Source: Desulfovibrionaceae bacterium
Lineage (GTDB): Bacteria; Desulfobacterota; Desulfovibrionia; Desulfovibrionales; Desulfovibrionaceae
DNA length: 22,749 nucleotides
Direction: 5' to 3'
Assembly (NCBI GenBank): GCA_017613475.1
Contig: JAGADT010000089.1
Span: 1-22,749 of the forward strand
A program made the translations under genes and the position numbers. Below, piece after piece: positions 6,958-15,780 of the stretch (the first letter of the stretch is position 1; every line of letters starts with the position of its first letter). The notes beneath the pieces were generated by a model. It was not told the DNA's origin. It saw nothing but the letters and a program-made list of their open reading frames with translations, and searched no databases.

Positions 6958-7242
6958 ATGCCCAGATCACTGAAGAAAGGTCCCTTCGTGGACGATCATC
7001 TGATGAAAAAGGTGGATGCGGCGGTGGCCAGCAATGACCACCGGGTCCTGAAGACCTGGTCGCGCCGTTCCACGGTTTTGCCTGAAATGGTCGGTCTGAC
7101 GTTTGCCGTGCATAACGGGAAGAAGTTCCTCCCCGTCTTTGTCACGGAAAACATGGTCGGCCACAAGCTCGGCGAATTCTCGCCCACCCGTACCTTCCAT
7201 GGGCACGCGGCGGACAAGAAAACCAAAGCCGCGAAGAAGTAG
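6958..7242 (+). CDS. rpsS: 30S ribosomal protein S19
   Basis: 94 residues, typical. S19 forms a complex with S13 in the head of the small subunit and contacts the A-site tRNA region and the intersubunit bridge. The sequence opens with PRSLKKGPFVDDHLMKKV and contains VLKTWSRRSTVLPEMVG and the GHKLGEFSPTRTFHGH signature, all hallmarks of the family. It starts eight bases after rplB, with AGGAG overlapping the rplB stop. The C-terminal tail is lysine-rich (DKKTKAAKK). Confidence 0.98.
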   Translation: MPRSLKKGPFVDDHLMKKVDAAVASNDHRVLKTWSRRSTVLPEMVGLTFAVHNGKKFLPVFVTENMVGHKLGEFSPTRTFHGHAADKKTKAAKK

Positions 7243-7252
7243 CGGGGACGCC

Positions 7253-7591
7253 ATGGAATCGAAAGCAATCGCCAAATATGTGCGCGTCGCTCCGCGCAAG
7301 ACGCAGCTGGTAGCCCGCAACGTCAAGGGGCTTCCCGTTGAGCAGGCCCTGAACATCCTGCGCTTCACGCCGAATAAGCCCGCCGGGGTTATTCTGGCTG
7401 TGGTACGCTCCGCGCTTGCCAATGCGGAACATAATTCCAACCTCGACGTGGACAACCTTTATGTCAAGGATGTGCTCGTTAACGAAGGCCCAGCCTGGAA
7501 GCGCTTTATGCCGCGCGCCCAGGGCCGCGCCACCCATATTCGTAAACGGACCAGCCACGTCACTGTGATACTCGCGGAAGGGCAGGAATAA
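7253..7591 (+). CDS. rplV: 50S ribosomal protein L22
   Basis: 112 residues. L22 contacts all domains of 23S rRNA, and its beta-hairpin helps form the constriction of the exit tunnel where macrolides bind. The ATG at 7253 is chosen because the N-terminal SKAIAKYVRVAPRKTQLVA matches the family; upstream in-frame codons lie inside rpsS. The SALANAEHN motif and the hairpin region FMPRAQGRATHIRKRTSH are intact, with no deletion of the kind known from erythromycin-resistant mutants. It ends three bases before rpsC. Confidence 0.98.
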   Translation: MESKAIAKYVRVAPRKTQLVARNVKGLPVEQALNILRFTPNKPAGVILAVVRSALANAEHNSNLDVDNLYVKDVLVNEGPAWKRFMPRAQGRATHIRKRTSHVTVILAEGQE

Positions 7592-7594
7592 GAT

Positions 7595-8236
7595 ATGGGT
7601 CAGAAAGTACATCCGTACGGATTGAGGCTTGGATACAACAAGAACTGGCAGTCCCGCTGGTTCAGCAAGAAAGACTATCCTGCCTTTGTGTTTGAGGACC
7701 ATAAGATCCGCCAGCATGTGAAGAAGCTTCTTTACAGCGCGGGCGTGTCCAAAATTGAGCTCGAGCGCGCCGGCGGCAAAATCCGCCTCATCCTCTCCAC
7801 TGCCCGCCCGGGCATTGTGATTGGCCGCAAGGGCGCTGAAATCGAAAAGCTCCGCGGGGACCTGCGCGCCAAGTTTGGCCGCGAATTCTCCCTGGAAGTG
7901 AACGAAATCAGGCGTCCTGAAGTGGATGCGCAGCTCGTTGCCGAAAGTATCGCCCAGCAGCTTGAGCGCCGCGTTGCCTTCCGTCGTGCCATGAAGCGCA
8001 CGGTTTCCCAGGCCCGCAAGTTTGGCGCCGAGGGCATCAAGATTACCTGCGGCGGCCGCCTTGCCGGCGCGGAAATCGCCCGCAGCGAATGGTACCGCGA
8101 CGGACGCGTGCCGCTTCAGACGCTGCGCGCCGATATTGATTACGGGTTCGCTGAAGCTCGGACCACCTATGGGATCATTGGCATCAAAGCCTGGGTCTAC
8201 AAAGGTGAAATCCTTGACAAAGAGGTTGAACGCTAA
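7595..8236 (+). CDS. rpsC: 30S ribosomal protein S3
   Basis: 213 residues. S3 sits at the mRNA entry channel and contributes to the helicase activity of the ribosome. It opens with MGQKVHPYGLRLG, the family signature. An internal KH domain carries the nucleic-acid-binding loop GIVIGRKGAEIEKLR (about residues 71-85), and the C-terminal domain shows GRLAGAEIARSEWY and GIIGIKAWVYKGE. Its TAA stop shares one base with the ATG of rplP (TAATG), so the two are translationally coupled. Confidence 0.98.
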   Translation: MGQKVHPYGLRLGYNKNWQSRWFSKKDYPAFVFEDHKIRQHVKKLLYSAGVSKIELERAGGKIRLILSTARPGIVIGRKGAEIEKLRGDLRAKFGREFSLEVNEIRRPEVDAQLVAESIAQQLERRVAFRRAMKRTVSQARKFGAEGIKITCGGRLAGAEIARSEWYRDGRVPLQTLRADIDYGFAEARTTYGIIGIKAWVYKGEILDKEVER

Positions 8237-8649
8237 TGCTTGCTCCCAAAAAAGTAAAATTCCGCAAGTGGCAGAAAGGCCGCCTGCGCGGGCCCGCGCT
8301 CCGCGGCGCCACGATTGCCTTTGGCGACATCGGCCTGAAGACGCTTGAGCACGGAAAGCTCTCGAGCCAGCAGATTGAAGCGGCTCGTATCGCCATGATG
8401 CGCCACATCAAGCGCGGCGGCAAAGTGTGGATCCGTGTGTTCCCCGACCGTCCTGTTACCGCCAAGCCTCTTGAAACCCGTCAGGGCAGCGGTAAGGGTG
8501 CCCCTGTCGGCTGGTGCGCCCCGATCAAGCCCGGGCGCATCCTGTACGAAATCAAGGGCGTCAGCATTGATCTTGCCAAGGAAGCCCTCTACCTTGCAGC
8601 GCGCAAGCTTCCTGTAAAGACCGCCATCGTGATGAGGGAAGGAATATAG
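8236..8649 (+). CDS. rplP: 50S ribosomal protein L16
   Basis: 137 residues, standard. L16 helps place the acceptor end of A-site tRNA and is one of the last proteins to join the large subunit. Recognised by the opening MLAPKKVKFRKWQKGR, the GDIGLKTLEHGKLSSQQIEA segment and the conserved KGAPVGWCAPIKPGR loop, which includes the region of the arginine hydroxylated in E. coli. It overlaps the rpsC stop by one base and is followed after a single base by rpmC. Confidence 0.98.
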   Translation: MLAPKKVKFRKWQKGRLRGPALRGATIAFGDIGLKTLEHGKLSSQQIEAARIAMMRHIKRGGKVWIRVFPDRPVTAKPLETRQGSGKGAPVGWCAPIKPGRILYEIKGVSIDLAKEALYLAARKLPVKTAIVMREGI

Positions 8650-8650
8650 C

Positions 8651-8836
8651 ATGAAAGCGGCCGAACTGAAGAATCTCGGCGTGGACGAACTCAAGTCCAA
8701 GCTCGAAGAAAAACGGAAAGAACTCTTTGATCTGCGCTTCCAGCACGGCACGGCCCAGTTGGAGAAGACCGCCAGCCTTAAGGCCGGGCGCAAGGATATC
8801 GCGCGGATTTTGACCGTCCTGAAGGAAAAGGAATAA
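8651..8836 (+). CDS. rpmC: 50S ribosomal protein L29
   Basis: 61 residues, a small two-helix protein next to L23 at the tunnel exit. The pattern is typical: MKAAELKNLGVDELKSKL, then LFDLRFQHGTAQLEKTASL and a basic second helix ending in TVLKEKE. It begins one base after the rplP stop, with GAAGGAATA as the likely ribosome binding site inside the end of rplP. Confidence 0.97.
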   Translation: MKAAELKNLGVDELKSKLEEKRKELFDLRFQHGTAQLEKTASLKAGRKDIARILTVLKEKE

Positions 8837-8841
8837 ACGTC

Positions 8842-9108
8842 ATGTCCGAAGCAATGGAAGAACGCAAGGGACGGGTGCTTGTCGGCACCGTGGTCAGCGA
8901 CAAGAGCGACAAGACCATTGTCGTCCGCGTTGAAACGCTGGTCAAGCATCCCCTGCTCAAGAAATACGTGCGGCGGCGCAAAAAGTTTACGGCCCATGAT
9001 CCTGAGAATGCCTGCGGCATGGGCGATAAAGTGAAAATCATCGAATACCGTCCCATGAGCCGCAACAAGCGGTGGCACCTTGTGTCCATCCTTGAAAAGG
9101 CCATCTAG
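8842..9108 (+). CDS. rpsQ: 30S ribosomal protein S17
   Basis: 88 residues. S17 is a primary binder of the 5' domain of 16S rRNA with an OB-type barrel. The family pattern KGRVLVGTVVSDKSDKTIVV, the VKHPLLKKYVRRRKKF strand and the C-terminal RPMSRNKRWHLV are all present. It begins five bases after rpmC with AAGGAAAAGGAATAA upstream. Two ATG codons lie near the start (8842 and 8854); the first is taken because of its spacing from the ribosome binding site, and the difference is only four residues. Confidence 0.97.
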   Translation: MSEAMEERKGRVLVGTVVSDKSDKTIVVRVETLVKHPLLKKYVRRRKKFTAHDPENACGMGDKVKIIEYRPMSRNKRWHLVSILEKAI

Positions 9109-9119
9109 GGGAGACCGTC

Positions 9120-9488
9120 ATGATTCAGGTAGAATCCACCCTCCAGGTGGCGGACAACTCGGGCGCCAAAAAAGTGGCCTGCATTAAGGTTCTTGGCGGC
9201 TCCCATCGCCGTTACGCCACCGTAGGCGACATCATCATGGTGTCTGTGAAGGAAGCCATCCCTCACAGCAAAGTTAAGAAAGGCGACGTGATGCAGGCCG
9301 TTATCGTGCGCACCAGCAAGGAAGTGCGCCGCGTCGACGGCTCCTACATCCGTTTTGACACCAATGCCGCCGTGCTTCTCTCCAAGCAGGGCGAACCGGT
9401 AGGAACCCGCATCTTCGGACCTGTCGCCCGCGAACTGCGCGCCAGGAATTTCATGAAGATCGTTTCCCTTGCCCCCGAAGTCCTCTAG
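9120..9488 (+). CDS. rplN: 50S ribosomal protein L14
   Basis: 122 residues, invariant length in bacteria. L14 lies at the subunit interface and is the binding site for the silencing factor RsfS. It starts with MIQVESTLQVADNSGAKK and ends with RELRARNFMKIVSLAPEVL, both diagnostic, with GDIIMVSVKEAIP in between. It opens the part that corresponds to the spc operon of E. coli, but here only 11 bases separate it from rpsQ and no promoter is evident, so it belongs to the same transcript. Confidence 0.98.
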   Translation: MIQVESTLQVADNSGAKKVACIKVLGGSHRRYATVGDIIMVSVKEAIPHSKVKKGDVMQAVIVRTSKEVRRVDGSYIRFDTNAAVLLSKQGEPVGTRIFGPVARELRARNFMKIVSLAPEVL

Positions 9489-9498
9489 GAGTCTTGCC

Positions 9499-9819
9499 AT
9501 GAAGCAGTTCCGTATTCATAAAGACGACAAGGTGATGGTCATCGCGGGCAAGGACCAGGGGAAAATCGGCCGCGTGATGAAGGTGCTCCGCAAGTCTGAC
9601 CGCGTGCTGGTTGAAAAGCTGAACATGGTCAAGCGCAATGTGAAGCCCAATCCCTACCGGCGCGAACCCGGCGGTATTGTGGACAAGGAAATGCCCATCC
9701 ATGTGTCCAATCTCATGGTCGTGTGCAGTAAATGCAACGTTCCCACCCGCGTCGGATACCGCGTCGCGGAGGACGGCAAAAAAATCCGCTTCTGCAAGAA
9801 GTGCAACGCTACGCTGTAG
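9499..9819 (+). CDS. rplX: 50S ribosomal protein L24 with zinc-ribbon tail
   Basis: 106 residues. L24 starts large-subunit assembly by binding the 5' end of 23S rRNA. A KOW motif is visible near the N-terminus (KVMVIAGKDQGKIGRV, residues 11-26), and PNPYRREPGGIVDKEMPIH is typical of the middle. The C-terminus has four cysteines (76, 79, 99, 102) as CSKC and CKKC, a zinc-ribbon arrangement that many bacterial L24 proteins carry and E. coli lacks. The ATG at 9499 is chosen because AGGAG precedes it (9487-9491) and upstream sequence is the end of rplN. Confidence 0.97.
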   Translation: MKQFRIHKDDKVMVIAGKDQGKIGRVMKVLRKSDRVLVEKLNMVKRNVKPNPYRREPGGIVDKEMPIHVSNLMVVCSKCNVPTRVGYRVAEDGKKIRFCKKCNATL

Positions 9820-9829
9820 GTGACCGCCA

Positions 9830-10369
9830 ATGACCCGTCTTGAAACAATCTATCGTGAGAAAGTCGTTCCGGCTCTGCAGCAGGAATTTGCCTATGCCTG
9901 CAAGATGCAGATGCCCGGAATTGAAAAGGTTTCTCTCAACATCGGCCTTGGCGCTGCTGTGCAGAACAACAAGGTGATGGAAGAGGCCGTCAAGGAACTG
10001 ACGGCCATCGCCGGCCAGAAGGCCGTCATCACCCGCGCCAAGAAATCCATCGCTAACTTCAAGGTTCGCGAAGGCATGCCGATCGGCGTCCGCGTAACGC
10101 TCCGCAAGGACCGCATGTGGGATTTCCTGGACAAGCTGATGAACTTTGCCCTTCCCCGTGTGCGCGACTTCCGCGGCGTTTCCGACAAGGGCTTCGACGG
10201 ACGTGGCAATTTCACTCTTGGCATCAAGGAACACTCCATCTTCCCTGAGCTTGAAGTGGACCGCATTGAAACGCCGAAGGGTATGAATATCACGATTGTG
10301 ACCACCGCCACCACCGACAAGGAAGGCAAGTTCATGCTGGATAAGCTGGGCATGCCTTTCAGAAAGTAA
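9830..10369 (+). CDS. rplE: 50S ribosomal protein L5
   Basis: 179 residues, standard. L5 binds 5S rRNA and forms a bridge to S13 in the small subunit. It is recognised by MTRLETIYREKVVPAL at the start, IEKVSLNIGLGAA around residue 30, ITRAKKSIANFKVREGMPIG, and the RVRDFRGVSDKGFDGRGN loop. It begins ten bases after rplX with AGGTGA upstream. It is followed by rpsN after 12 bases, where AAGGAGAAAGG provides a strong ribosome binding site for the GTG start there. Confidence 0.98.
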   Translation: MTRLETIYREKVVPALQQEFAYACKMQMPGIEKVSLNIGLGAAVQNNKVMEEAVKELTAIAGQKAVITRAKKSIANFKVREGMPIGVRVTLRKDRMWDFLDKLMNFALPRVRDFRGVSDKGFDGRGNFTLGIKEHSIFPELEVDRIETPKGMNITIVTTATTDKEGKFMLDKLGMPFRK

Positions 10370-10381
10370 GGAGAAAGGAAC

Positions 10382-10567
10382 GTGTCGCGTACTTCCCTTG
10401 AAGTTAAAGCGAGCCGCAAGCCCAAATTCTCGAGCAGGGCGTACAACCGCTGCCCCATTTGCGGCCGTCCCCGCTCGTATCTGCGCAAATTCGGCCTGTG
10501 CCGTATCTGCTTCCGTAAAATGGCGCTCAACGGCGAGCTCCCCGGCGTTCGCAAGTCCAGCTGGTAA
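10382..10567 (+). CDS. rpsN: 30S ribosomal protein S14, short zinc-binding type
   Basis: 61 residues, the short zinc form also called rpsZ or S14 type Z, in contrast to the roughly 100-residue zinc-free form of E. coli. Four cysteines (24, 27, 40, 43) in CPIC and CRIC are at exactly the positions used for zinc in the Thermus protein. S14 sits in the head of the small subunit near S3, S10 and S19. The start codon is GTG at 10382, well supported by AAGGAGAAAGG just upstream; a 37-base gap to rpsH follows. Confidence 0.97.
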   Translation: MSRTSLEVKASRKPKFSSRAYNRCPICGRPRSYLRKFGLCRICFRKMALNGELPGVRKSSW

Positions 10568-10604
10568 ACCGTTAAAGTGTGCATACCGATAAGGAGGCAC
10601 TTGA

Positions 10605-10985
10605 ATGATGACTGATCCTATTGCAGATATGCTTACGCGTATCCGCAACGCACATTTGGCCCTGCACAAGGAAGTGAATGTGCCGCGCTCGAAGATGAAG
10701 GAAGCCATCGCTTCCATCCTCAAGCAGGAAGGTTACGTTTCGGACGTAACCGCAGAAGACCGTACCATTACCATCCAGCTGAAGTATCATCAGGGGAAGG
10801 CTGCCATTGAGGGCCTGAAACGGGTGAGCAAGCCGGGTCGTCGCAAGTACGTGGGCGTGGGTGAAATCCCCAATGTCCAGAACGGTCTCGGCATCTGCAT
10901 CCTGTCCACATCGCGCGGCGTCATGGACGGAGCCTCTGCCCGCGAAGCCAGCGTGGGCGGCGAACTTCTTTGCGAAATCTGGTAA
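10605..10985 (+). CDS. rpsH: 30S ribosomal protein S8
   Basis: 126 residues. S8 binds the central domain of 16S rRNA early in assembly and, in E. coli, represses the spc operon by binding mRNA near the L5 start. Family features are MTDPIADMLTRIRNAH at the start and STSRGVMDGASAREASVGGE at the end. Two adjacent ATG codons occur at 10605 and 10608; the strong AAGGAGG at 10591-10597 fits either, and the choice alters only one residue. The 37-base gap to rpsN shows no promoter that I would call. Confidence 0.97.
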   Translation: MMTDPIADMLTRIRNAHLALHKEVNVPRSKMKEAIASILKQEGYVSDVTAEDRTITIQLKYHQGKAAIEGLKRVSKPGRRKYVGVGEIPNVQNGLGICILSTSRGVMDGASAREASVGGELLCEIW

Positions 10986-10998
10986 GGCGGGGGGAGCT

Positions 10999-11541
10999 AT
11001 GTCTCGTATAGGAAAACTGCCCATCGCCATTCCCTCTGGAGTTGAGGTGAAGCTGGGCGCTGACGTAATCAATGTCAAGGGACCCAAGGGCGAAGTTTCC
11101 ACGCCCAAATGTTCCTTGATCAACTATGAGATCGCGGACGGAAAGGTCACCCTTACCCGTGCTGACGACTCACGTGAAGCCCGTGCCCAGTACGGCCTGC
11201 GCCGCACGCTGCTTGCCAACTGCGTTGAAGGCGTAACCAAGGGATTCTCCAAGACGCTTGAAGTGAACGGTGTGGGTTACCGCGTGGCTGTAAAGGGCAA
11301 CGTGGTTGAACTGGCCCTGGGTTTTTCCCATCCTGTCCTCATTGAGATGCCTGCCGGCATCAAAGCCGCGGTCGATGGCCAGAAGCTGACCATCTCCGGC
11401 GCCGATAAGGAACAGGTTGGCGAGTTTGCGGCGCAGATCCGCCGCCTGCGTGAGCCCGAACCCTACAAGGGCAAGGGTATCAAGTACGAAACTGAAATCA
11501 TCCGCCGCAAGGCCGGTAAGTCCGGCAAGTCTGCGAAGTAA
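10999..11541 (+). CDS. rplF: 50S ribosomal protein L6
   Basis: 180 residues. L6 lies near the factor-binding site of the large subunit and consists of two similar domains. It opens with MSRIGKLPIAIPSGVEV and shows NVKGPKGE, the VNGVGYRVAVKGN strand and the C-terminal RRLREPEPYKGKGIKYETE, which together are definitive. The ATG at 10999 follows GGGGGGAG; in-frame codons further upstream belong to rpsH read in another frame. The tail is rich in Lys and Ser (KAGKSGKSAK). Confidence 0.98.
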   Translation: MSRIGKLPIAIPSGVEVKLGADVINVKGPKGEVSTPKCSLINYEIADGKVTLTRADDSREARAQYGLRRTLLANCVEGVTKGFSKTLEVNGVGYRVAVKGNVVELALGFSHPVLIEMPAGIKAAVDGQKLTISGADKEQVGEFAAQIRRLREPEPYKGKGIKYETEIIRRKAGKSGKSAK

Positions 11542-11553
11542 GCGGGGCGCACC

Positions 11554-11916
11554 ATGAGCACAATGACAAAAAATGAAGCCAGGCAGCGCCGGAAGATCCG
11601 CATCCGCAAGAAGATTTCCGGCACCAGCGAGCGCCCCCGTCTGGTGGTGTTCCGCTCCAATACGCACATGTACGCCCAGGTGGTTGACGATACGGCGCAT
11701 GTTACGCTGGCGTCTGCCTCCACGCTGAGCCTCTCGAAGGGCGGTGAAGCTGTGCGCTGCAACAAGACCGGTGCGGAAATGGTAGGCAAGGAAATTGCCC
11801 GCCTCGCCAAGGAGAAGAATATCTCCCGCGTGGTCTTTGATCGTAACGGCTATTTGTACCACGGCAAGATCAAGGCCGTGGCCGACGGGGCCCGCGAGGG
11901 GGGCCTTGAGTTCTAA
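11554..11916 (+). CDS. rplR: 50S ribosomal protein L18
   Basis: 120 residues. L18 forms the 5S rRNA complex with L5 in the central protuberance. Seen in the sequence are the basic N-terminus KNEARQRRKIRIRKKISGT, the central RPRLVVFRSNTHMYAQVVDD strand pair and the C-terminal FDRNGYLYHGKIKAVADGARE. A second ATG four codons into the gene (11563) could be the start; the first is preferred from its GCGGGG ribosome binding site. It is followed by rpsE after 22 bases containing GGAAAGGAAAG. Confidence 0.97.
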   Translation: MSTMTKNEARQRRKIRIRKKISGTSERPRLVVFRSNTHMYAQVVDDTAHVTLASASTLSLSKGGEAVRCNKTGAEMVGKEIARLAKEKNISRVVFDRNGYLYHGKIKAVADGAREGGLEF

Positions 11917-11938
11917 CCCGGAAAGGAAAGCTACTGTT

Positions 11939-12430
11939 ATGGAACAGAACGAACTGGGGTTCATCGAAAAGATTGTCTCCCTGAACCGGGTTGCCAAGGT
12001 CGTGAAAGGCGGCCGCCGTTTCAGCTTCAGCGCCCTTGTGGTGGTTGGAGATGGCAATGGCAGCGTCGGTTTTGGTCTCGGCAAGGCTCAGGAAGTGCCT
12101 GAAGCCCTGCGCAAGGCTACGGAACGCGCCCGCAAGACGATGGTGAAGATTCCCCTCGTTGAAGGCACGCTGCCGTATGAGATTCTTGGCGAATTCGGTG
12201 CAGGCCGCGTTATGCTGAAGCCGGCTTCCCGCGGTACCGGCATCATCGCCGGCGGCGCCGTGCGCGCGGTGATGGAAGCTGTGGGCGTGACCGACGTGCT
12301 GACCAAGGCCATCGGCACCAACAACCCGCACAACGTACTGCGCGCCACCATTGAGGGCCTGACCGCCCTGCGCAGCGCGGAAGCCGTGAGCGAAGTTCGC
12401 GGCAAGAAACTGGAAGCTCCGAGGAAGTAA
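11939..12430 (+). CDS. rpsE: 30S ribosomal protein S5
   Basis: 163 residues. S5 with S3 and S4 forms the mRNA entry tunnel and affects decoding accuracy. The double-stranded RNA-binding domain is seen at residues 7-70 (EKIVSLNRVAKVVKGGRRF, then GFGLGKAQEVPEA), followed by the second domain with GTGIIAGGAVRAVMEAVGV and NPHNVLRATIEGL. The ATG at 11939 is preceded by GGAAAGGAAAG; upstream in-frame codons lie inside rplR and are not S5-like. Confidence 0.98.
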   Translation: MEQNELGFIEKIVSLNRVAKVVKGGRRFSFSALVVVGDGNGSVGFGLGKAQEVPEALRKATERARKTMVKIPLVEGTLPYEILGEFGAGRVMLKPASRGTGIIAGGAVRAVMEAVGVTDVLTKAIGTNNPHNVLRATIEGLTALRSAEAVSEVRGKKLEAPRK

Positions 12431-12434
12431 AGCC

Positions 12435-12614
12435 ATGTCCGAAATCACAGTCAAAGTGGTGAAGAGCCGGATTGGCTGCACCCCCGCCCAGAAGCGCATT
12501 CTGGATGCCCTGGGACTGCGCCGCCGCGAAATGGTCAAGACCCTTCCCGATAACGCCGCTGTCCGCGGCATGATCGCCAAGGTTTCGCATCTTGTCGTAG
12601 AGGTTGCCAAGTAA
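12435..12614 (+). CDS. rpmD: 50S ribosomal protein L30
   Basis: 59 residues, a small ferredoxin-like fold protein of the large subunit. The translation opens with MSEITVKVVKSRIGC and continues with AQKRILDALGLRRREMVK and a terminal VSHLVVEVAK, a standard L30. It starts four bases after rpsE, with GAGGAAG upstream, and its TAA stop shares one base with the ATG of rplO (TAATG), implying translational coupling. Position between rpsE and rplO is the conserved place for this gene. Confidence 0.96.
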   Translation: MSEITVKVVKSRIGCTPAQKRILDALGLRRREMVKTLPDNAAVRGMIAKVSHLVVEVAK

Positions 12615-13078
12615 TGAACCTGCATGAAATTTATCCCTTCCCCGAAGAAAAGAAGAGCCGCAAGCGCGTTGGCCGCGGCTCGGGTTCGGGATTGGGCTGT
12701 ACTTCCGGCAAAGGTAACAAGGGTCAGAACGCCCGTGCTGGCGGCGGTGTCCGCCCCGGCTTTGAGGGCGGTCAGATGCCCCTTCCGCGCCGCCTGCCAA
12801 AGCGCGGTTTCAAGAATTATCTGTTCAAGGTGACCTACAGCGTGATCAACCTCGCCAGGTTGGCCGAAGCCTTTGAAGGCAAGCAGGAAATCTCCCTTGA
12901 TGACATCTACGCCCGCGGGCTTGCCCCCTACGGCTCTCCCGTCAAGGTGCTCGGCCAGGGCGATGTCTCCGCTGCCCTGAAAGTGGAAGCCCACAAGTTC
13001 AGCCGCTCCGCCGTTGAAAAGCTTCAGGCTGCCGGCGGCGAGGCCAAAGAACTGGAATCCGTTGCTGTAGAAGGGTAG
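12614..13078 (+). CDS. rplO: 50S ribosomal protein L15
   Basis: 154 residues. L15 is a late-assembly protein with a long basic extension threading through 23S rRNA. The N-terminal glycine- and basic-rich tail is clear: RKRVGRGSGSGLGCTSGKG (about residues 17-35), followed by GQNARAGGGVRPGFEGGQM and RLPKRGF. The C-terminal globular part ends with VEKLQAAGGEAKELESV. It overlaps rpmD by one base and is seven bases ahead of secY. Confidence 0.98.
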   Translation: MNLHEIYPFPEEKKSRKRVGRGSGSGLGCTSGKGNKGQNARAGGGVRPGFEGGQMPLPRRLPKRGFKNYLFKVTYSVINLARLAEAFEGKQEISLDDIYARGLAPYGSPVKVLGQGDVSAALKVEAHKFSRSAVEKLQAAGGEAKELESVAVEG

Positions 13079-13085
13079 GTGACCT

Positions 13086-14399
<1,314 letters not shown>

Positions 14400-14404
14400 T
14401 TTCA

Positions 14405-15169
14405 ATGAAGAAGTTCCGCGGCGTCTTCCTGAAAAACGAAAGGGAGATTGGCCTTCTTCGTGAAGCCAACCGCATGGTGGCATGTATTCTGGATGAATTG
14501 GGGAAGCAGGTTCGTCCCGGCCTCCCCACGCTCCACTACGAGGAGATCGTCCAGAATATGTGCCGCGAATTCAAGGTAAAACCAGCCTTCGAGGGGCTGT
14601 ACGGTTTTCCGTATGCCCTGTGCTGCTCGGTGAACGATGAAATTGTTCACGGCTTCCCCAGCGAACGCATCCTCCAGGAGGGCGACATTGTCACCTTTGA
14701 CGTGGGGGTTGTTTACCAGGGGTTCTACGGCGACGCGGCGCGCACCTTTCCTGTCGGCGCAATTTCTCCTGAAGCGGAACGCCTTGTCCGCATTACGGAG
14801 GAGTGCCTTGAACTGGCCGTTCCAGAGGCCAGGCAGGGCAATGACCTTGCCGACATCGCGCGCACGGTCCAGCAGCATGCGGAAGGCGCAGGGTACTACG
14901 TGATCAGAAAGTACGTCGGGCACGGCATTGGGTCCTCTCCCCATGAAAAGCCGGAAGTCCCGAACTTTATGCCGGCACCTACCTTCTCCCTGCCGCTCAA
15001 GGCCGGGATGGTGCTGTGCATCGAACCGATGATCGCTGTTGGTACTGCTGAAGTGGAAATCATGGAAGACAAGTGGACGGCCAAGACAAAAGACAGAAGC
15101 CTTGCCGCCCATTGTGAGCACTGCGTTGCCATCCTGCCCGGCGGGCCCCAGATCCTGGACCGCATGTAG
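14405..15169 (+). CDS. map: Methionine aminopeptidase, type I
   Basis: 254 residues. Removes the initiator methionine from new proteins in the cytosol. The five metal ligands of the pita-bread fold are present: Asp99 and Asp110 (FDVGVVYQGFYGDAARTF), His173 (VGHGIGSSPHEKPEVP), Glu207 (CIEPM) and Glu238 (HCEHCV). The substrate-side His82 is in NDEIVHGFP. No N-terminal zinc-finger extension is present. The ribosome binding site is poor and the secY stop is five bases away, which suggests re-initiation. A 110-base gap to rpmJ follows. Confidence 0.97.
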   Translation: MKKFRGVFLKNEREIGLLREANRMVACILDELGKQVRPGLPTLHYEEIVQNMCREFKVKPAFEGLYGFPYALCCSVNDEIVHGFPSERILQEGDIVTFDVGVVYQGFYGDAARTFPVGAISPEAERLVRITEECLELAVPEARQGNDLADIARTVQQHAEGAGYYVIRKYVGHGIGSSPHEKPEVPNFMPAPTFSLPLKAGMVLCIEPMIAVGTAEVEIMEDKWTAKTKDRSLAAHCEHCVAILPGGPQILDRM

Positions 15170-15183
15170 GGCATAGGCACGCA

Positions 15184-15213
15184 TTGACAGAACGTCCCAA
15201 AGGGGCTTATGAC
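15184..15213 (+). promoter_or_regulatory. Internal promoter candidate before rpmJ
   Basis: TTGACA at 15184-15189 is a perfect -35 box, and TATGAC at 15208-15213 (four of six matches) follows after 18 bases. It lies in the 110-base gap between map and rpmJ, the largest gap within the run, where the separate alpha operon would begin in E. coli. A CTTATG (15206-15211) and CATAAG (15238-15243) inverted repeat overlaps it and could fold in a read-through transcript. Confidence 0.45.
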
Positions 15214-15279
15214 TTGGGTTTCGGGGTTGGCACTCCCATAAGGGAGCTCGATCCGAACCAAATCCTTGGGAGATGCGTC

Positions 15280-15393
15280 ATGAAAGTCAGACCATCCGTG
15301 AAAAAAATCTGCCCGAAGTGCAAAGTGATTCGCCGTCGGGGAGTGTTAAGGGTTATCTGCGAAAACCCCCGGCACAAGCAGCGCCAGGGCTAG
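15280..15393 (+). CDS. rpmJ: 50S ribosomal protein L36, zinc type
   Basis: 37 residues, one of the smallest ribosomal proteins. It starts MKVRPSVKKICPKCKV and carries the complete zinc site: Cys11, Cys14, Cys27 and His32 (C-x2-C-x12-C-x4-H). The ATG at 15280 has GGGAG at 15268-15272. The frame continues upstream to 15184, but that part lies in the promoter region and is not L36-like. Its location between map and rpsM is the conserved one for groups that lack infA here. Confidence 0.95.
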   Translation: MKVRPSVKKICPKCKVIRRRGVLRVICENPRHKQRQG

Positions 15394-15411
15394 CTTCTCA
15401 GGAGAAAAACC

Positions 15412-15780
15412 GTGGCCAGAATAGCTGGTGTTGACCTGCCTCGTGGTAAGCGCGCTGACATTGCGCTGACTTACATTTATGGTATCGGCCGTGCGACCGC
15501 CCTGGAGATTCTTGGTGCAACCGGCATCGAATGGACTCGCGGCATCGACGACCTTTCCGCTGAAGAAGTAAACGAAATCCGCAAGGAAATCGAACTGCAC
15601 CATAAGGTGGAAGGCGACCTCCGCCGTGAGGTGGGCGCGAATATTAAGCGCCTTATGGATATCGGCTGCTATCGCGGGCTCCGCCATCGCAAGGGCCTTC
15701 CCGTGAATGGACAGCGCACCCATACCAACGCGCGCACCCGCAAGGGACCCCGCCGCGGCGCTGTGGGCAAGAAAAAGTAG
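15412..15780 (+). CDS. rpsM: 30S ribosomal protein S13
   Basis: 122 residues. S13 lies in the head of the small subunit and forms bridges to L5 and contacts P-site tRNA through its basic tail. The sequence begins ARIAGVDLPRGKRADIAL and contains YIYGIGRATALEIL and the C-terminal GLRHRKGLPVNGQRTHTNAR signature. The start is GTG at 15412 with AGGAG at 15400-15404. An 83-base gap to rpsK follows, unusually large within the run. Confidence 0.98.
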   Translation: MARIAGVDLPRGKRADIALTYIYGIGRATALEILGATGIEWTRGIDDLSAEEVNEIRKEIELHHKVEGDLRREVGANIKRLMDIGCYRGLRHRKGLPVNGQRTHTNARTRKGPRRGAVGKKK

